Below are positions 61,093 to 64,000 of a DNA stretch of 64,000 bases, in pieces. The translations under genes and the position numbers were made by a program. Source of the DNA: Lacimicrobium alkaliphilum (GTDB taxonomy: Bacteria; Pseudomonadota; Gammaproteobacteria; Enterobacterales; Alteromonadaceae); the NCBI RefSeq assembly GCF_002591895.1, contig NZ_NISX01000012.1, forward strand, positions 62,001-126,000, given 5' to 3'. Each line of letters begins with the position of its first letter. Position 1 is the stretch's first letter. The notes beneath the pieces are model-generated. The model saw only the letters and a program-made list of their open reading frames with translations, made no database searches and was not told where the DNA came from.

Positions 61093-63900
61093 ATGAGCAA
61101 GCTCAAACTAACAAAACTCTCGGCCGTTGTTGGACTAGCCCTGACGGGTCTTTATGGATGCGGTGGTGCGGACAGCGCGGATCCGGCAGATATTCCGGTG
61201 ACCCCTAAAACCACTTCTGCGGATCTGGTAGGGCAGGTTACAAAAGGGACCGTCAGTAACGCAGCGGTGAGCGTCACCCAGCTGAATGGTTCAGCCATTT
61301 CAATTACCTCTGGTGATCGCACTGATGCCGAAGGGCAAATCAACATGAGTGTTGAAGGCGCAGATGGCTTTGGTATTAACAGTATGGTTAAGCTAGTGGT
61401 CACTGCTGATGCTGATTCGAGTATGGTATGTGATGCACCAAGCTGTGGTGACATGGCCATGGGCGATATGATCACCGGTGGCTTACTTTCCGGAACTGAA
61501 CTGACCTCAATGACCTATCTGAGTGTGCCTTTTGCGACTTCCGCAGATGGCACCGCAGATGCGACTTTCCAGGCCAATGCGCTGACGACAATCGCCACTG
61601 CATTGGTTGAAAAAGATGTTGCGGGCGGGCGCAATGTGTCTGTTCGCCAGCTTTATGAACTCGCACTCGAGGACAATTCACTGACAACACTCAAAGCTTT
61701 GGGTGTGGATGCGAAACAGAATGTTTTCAGCGGCGATCTGGTCAGCGCGGAAGCCTATGAAAACTTCGTTTCAGGTGAAGACTGTGTGGATCTTGTGGGC
61801 GAAGACGGTGAACCCACAGGAGAACAGGAATGCACTGACACGCTGGTTAGTACCGACATTATCAAGCTGTCTCTTGCCAACGCCGCTTTTGCTGACATTG
61901 GGCCAGACAGTACGATTAACGCGCGTATCAGCAACACCATCGAAACCATTGGCATAGCACAGGACGGAGATATTACCGTACTGAAACCACTACGCGAGCA
62001 AATGCTGGCGACGGTTTCCGCGGTGCCGTTTCTGGATCAGCTTGGAATGGCGGCCGAAGATGTCATTGATCTGGCTTTACCCTTTCTGGAAGAAGAACTG
62101 AACACAGGGCCATTGGTAGCGGTATCAACCGATGATGCCACCATTACTGCCAGAAACCAGATTAGCGAGGCTGAAGCCGGACCGAAGGCGTTTGATGGTG
62201 ATGTAAATACCAAATGGTTAGATCACAATGACTGGAGTGGCGCACCTACCGAGGAAGACCCGTCCTGGGTTCAGGTGGAGTTTGCTGAACCTCAGGCTAT
62301 AAGTAGCCTGGCTTTAACCAGTGCCAATGATGCGCCAAGCCGCGATCCGGAAAATTTTAACCTGCAGGCCTCTGACGACGGTGAAAACTGGGTAACAGTG
62401 GCAGAATTTCTGGGTGAAACCTTTGATGAGCGCTTCGAGCGCAAAGAGTTTAGCTTTGCCAACGGTCTGAAATACAGCCACTACCGTTTAAATATTACCA
62501 AGAACAAAGGTGATGACGGATTGATGCAAGTGGCGGAAATTGAATTTTTCGGACCCGTTTACGCAGATGTGGTTCAGCCCGCATCGGAGGCCAGTATTAC
62601 TGCTCGCGGTGCAATCAGCGATAATGAAGCAGCACCAATGCTGTTCGATGGTGATACACAAACCAAATGGCTGGACAATACTGGCGTGCCTACAGCAGAA
62701 GACCCATCGTGGGTTCAGGTGGATTTTGCGACGCCTGTGGCCGTCGGTACCCTGGCGATTACCAGTGCCAATGACGCACCCAGCCGCGATCCGGAGAACT
62801 TTAATCTGCAAGGCTCCAATGATGGTGGCGTAACCTGGGTAACATTGGCAAGCTGGCTGGCTGAATCCTTTGATGAGCGTTTTGAACGTCAGTTGTTTAA
62901 TCTCGATAATGGCCTGGCGTTCAGTAGCTATCGTTTCAATGTCACCAAAAACAAGGGTGACGACAGCATGATGCAGATAGCCGAGCTTGAACTAATCGGT
63001 CCACAACTGGCCGATCTTAACCATGCGCTCGATTACACAAACGTTGAGGCCCGCGGTGCTATCAGCGACGCTGAGGCCGGGATTATGGCTTTTGATGACG
63101 ACAGCCAAACCAAGTGGTTAGACAATACGGCCGTACCAACCGCCGAAGAGCCAGCCTGGGTTGAGGTGTCATTGCCAGAATCGCAGGCGGTGAATCAGGT
63201 GGTACTGATCAGTGCCAACGATGCGCCGGACCGTGATCCTGAAAACTTTACCCTGCAGGCCACCAGTGACGGTGAGTACTGGGTAACCCTGGGTGAATGG
63301 TTAGGTGTATCCTTCGATGAGCGGTTTGAACGCCAGACCTTCCCGGTCGTCAATTCTCTGGGTTACAGCCAGTATCGGTTCAATATCACTAAAAACAAAG
63401 GTGACAGCAACCTGATGCAGATTGCTGAAATTGGTCTGGTGGGTCCACAGTACCAGTCAGTGGTGCTGACTCAAAGTGGTGCAACCTATGTGGAGCGTGC
63501 AGCCATCAGTGACAATGAAGCCGGTTCGATGGCCTTTGATGGCGACGCCCAGACTAAATGGCTCGACAATGCTGGCGTGCCAACAGCCGAAGAGCCGTCA
63601 TGGATTGATATTTCACTGGCTCAGGCCGGAACCGTTAATCAGCTGGCAATGACCAGTGCTAACGATGCACCGAGCCGGGATCCGGAAAACTTCCGTCTGC
63701 TGGGCTCCAACGATGGTGAAACGTGGTCGTTGGTTGGCGAGTGGATTGGAGAGTCTTTCGATGAGCGCTTTGAACGTAAGGTTTTCCCCACCACCAATGG
63801 TCGTAGCTTTATGTTCTACCGGGTTGAAATCACCAAAAACAAAGGTGACGACAGCCTGATGCAAGTGGCCGAGATCGAGTTAATCGGTCCTCAGCTCTAG
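61093..63900 (+). CDS. Surface lipoprotein with four tandem discoidin (F5/8-type, CBM32-like) repeats
   Basis: The 935-residue product has a lipoprotein signal (lipobox LYGC), an N-terminal region of about 320 residues with a small beta-domain-like start (VGQVTKGTVSNAAVSVTQLNG in part) followed by a helical stretch, and then four homologous units starting near residues 349, 500, 648 and 797. Each unit carries AFDGDxxTKWLDN, SANDAPSRDPENF, ESFDERFER and NKGDDSLMQVAEIELIGPQ-like blocks, the pattern of galactose-binding-fold discoidin domains. No catalytic motif is seen. Cotranscription with the TonB receptor suggests a cell-surface glycan-capture protein. AGAGGAATAATA precedes the ATG. Confidence 0.82.
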   Translation: MSKLKLTKLSAVVGLALTGLYGCGGADSADPADIPVTPKTTSADLVGQVTKGTVSNAAVSVTQLNGSAISITSGDRTDAEGQINMSVEGADGFGINSMVKLVVTADADSSMVCDAPSCGDMAMGDMITGGLLSGTELTSMTYLSVPFATSADGTADATFQANALTTIATALVEKDVAGGRNVSVRQLYELALEDNSLTTLKALGVDAKQNVFSGDLVSAEAYENFVSGEDCVDLVGEDGEPTGEQECTDTLVSTDIIKLSLANAAFADIGPDSTINARISNTIETIGIAQDGDITVLKPLREQMLATVSAVPFLDQLGMAAEDVIDLALPFLEEELNTGPLVAVSTDDATITARNQISEAEAGPKAFDGDVNTKWLDHNDWSGAPTEEDPSWVQVEFAEPQAISSLALTSANDAPSRDPENFNLQASDDGENWVTVAEFLGETFDERFERKEFSFANGLKYSHYRLNITKNKGDDGLMQVAEIEFFGPVYADVVQPASEASITARGAISDNEAAPMLFDGDTQTKWLDNTGVPTAEDPSWVQVDFATPVAVGTLAITSANDAPSRDPENFNLQGSNDGGVTWVTLASWLAESFDERFERQLFNLDNGLAFSSYRFNVTKNKGDDSMMQIAELELIGPQLADLNHALDYTNVEARGAISDAEAGIMAFDDDSQTKWLDNTAVPTAEEPAWVEVSLPESQAVNQVVLISANDAPDRDPENFTLQATSDGEYWVTLGEWLGVSFDERFERQTFPVVNSLGYSQYRFNITKNKGDSNLMQIAEIGLVGPQYQSVVLTQSGATYVERAAISDNEAGSMAFDGDAQTKWLDNAGVPTAEEPSWIDISLAQAGTVNQLAMTSANDAPSRDPENFRLLGSNDGETWSLVGEWIGESFDERFERKVFPTTNGRSFMFYRVEITKNKGDDSLMQVAEIELIGPQL
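62137..63897 (+). repeat. Four tandem discoidin-domain coding repeats
   Basis: The units begin at about 62137, 62590, 63034 and 63481, with a period of roughly 148-151 codons. The protein-level blocks KWLDN, DAPSRDPENF and FDERFER recur in all or nearly all units, while synonymous positions have diverged, so the duplications are not recent. Confidence 0.88.
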
Positions 63901-63907
63901 CCTCCTG

Positions 63908-63937
63908 AACGCGGTCAGAAATATATCTGGCCGCGTT
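63908..63937 (+). terminator. Terminator hairpin after the discoidin lipoprotein gene
   Basis: AACGCGGTCAGA (63908-63919) pairs with TCTGGCCGCGTT (63926-63937), 11 pairs plus one U-G wobble, with a 6-base loop, followed only by a short T run. It lies 8 bp after the stop codon. The last 60 bases of the window show nothing further. Confidence 0.7.
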
Positions 63938-64000
63938 TCCCATTCTGAAATAAGGACTGGTGCCCATCCGGACCTGTCTGCACTATGTCAGATTAACTAT

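Noticed and set aside
62137-63897. Regular repeats that might suggest a CRISPR array or satellite
   Set aside because: The unit is about 447 bp, in frame and diverged at synonymous positions; it encodes protein domains.

Overview
The window looks like chromosomal DNA of a marine or aquatic gammaproteobacterium of the Alteromonadales. Four large TonB-dependent receptors, FucP-type sugar porters, LacI-controlled glycan loci, a selD-mnmH pair, an anmK gene and many orphan periplasmic binding proteins all fit that group. The order is inferred from gene content only. There is no rRNA, tRNA, CRISPR array, intact insertion sequence or prophage.

Layout. 1-515: 3' end of a nucleoside-recognition (Gate) membrane protein. 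577-8346: a beta-glucoside locus with GH3 glucohydrolase and FucP-type porter (minus strand), divergent from GH1 beta-glucosidase, GPH symporter and LacI regulator (plus strand). 8347-8794: a non-coding block made of nested hairpins. 8795-16771: a minus-strand flavin halogenase / SapC / JmjC-like cupin / flavin halogenase operon preceded by a TonB receptor. The receptor has two copies of the operator found in the beta-glucoside divergon. 17109-20333: SWIM-SNF2 helicase. 20441-23686: M24 peptidase, yeast-type cytosine deaminase and binding protein, divergent from a FadR-type GntR regulator. 23798-27806: glycosyltransferase, selD, mnmH and an orphan binding protein. 27842-30570: a YtrA-type regulator and ABC exporter operon with a clear operator. 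30767-45664: M16 protease, membrane-bound winged-helix/propeller regulator, TonB receptor, phosphatase, universal stress protein, anmK, another TonB receptor and a HutC-type regulator. 45756-46023: a decayed nuclease/phosphatase gene. 46128-63900: an alpha-mannan / N-glycan utilisation locus.

How the genes work together. In the mannan locus, three GH92 alpha-mannosidases would release mannose. A FucP-type porter imports it, an AGE-family isomerase converts it to fructose, and a PfkB kinase makes fructose-6-phosphate. A LacI regulator, a TonB receptor and a lipoprotein with four discoidin-like repeats complete the set. The porter, kinase, isomerase and two GH92 genes are packed with 4-base overlaps or near-abutting junctions. 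Two intergenic regions each carry a strong TGTAATCGATTACA-type site and a weaker partner exactly 105 bp apart, which suggests looping by the local LacI protein. In the first half, the palindrome TGTAAGCGCTTWCA occurs both in the GH3/GH1 divergon and twice upstream of the receptor next to the halogenase operon. This ties an apparently biosynthetic halogenase/oxygenase set to beta-glucan uptake and is the most intriguing system here.
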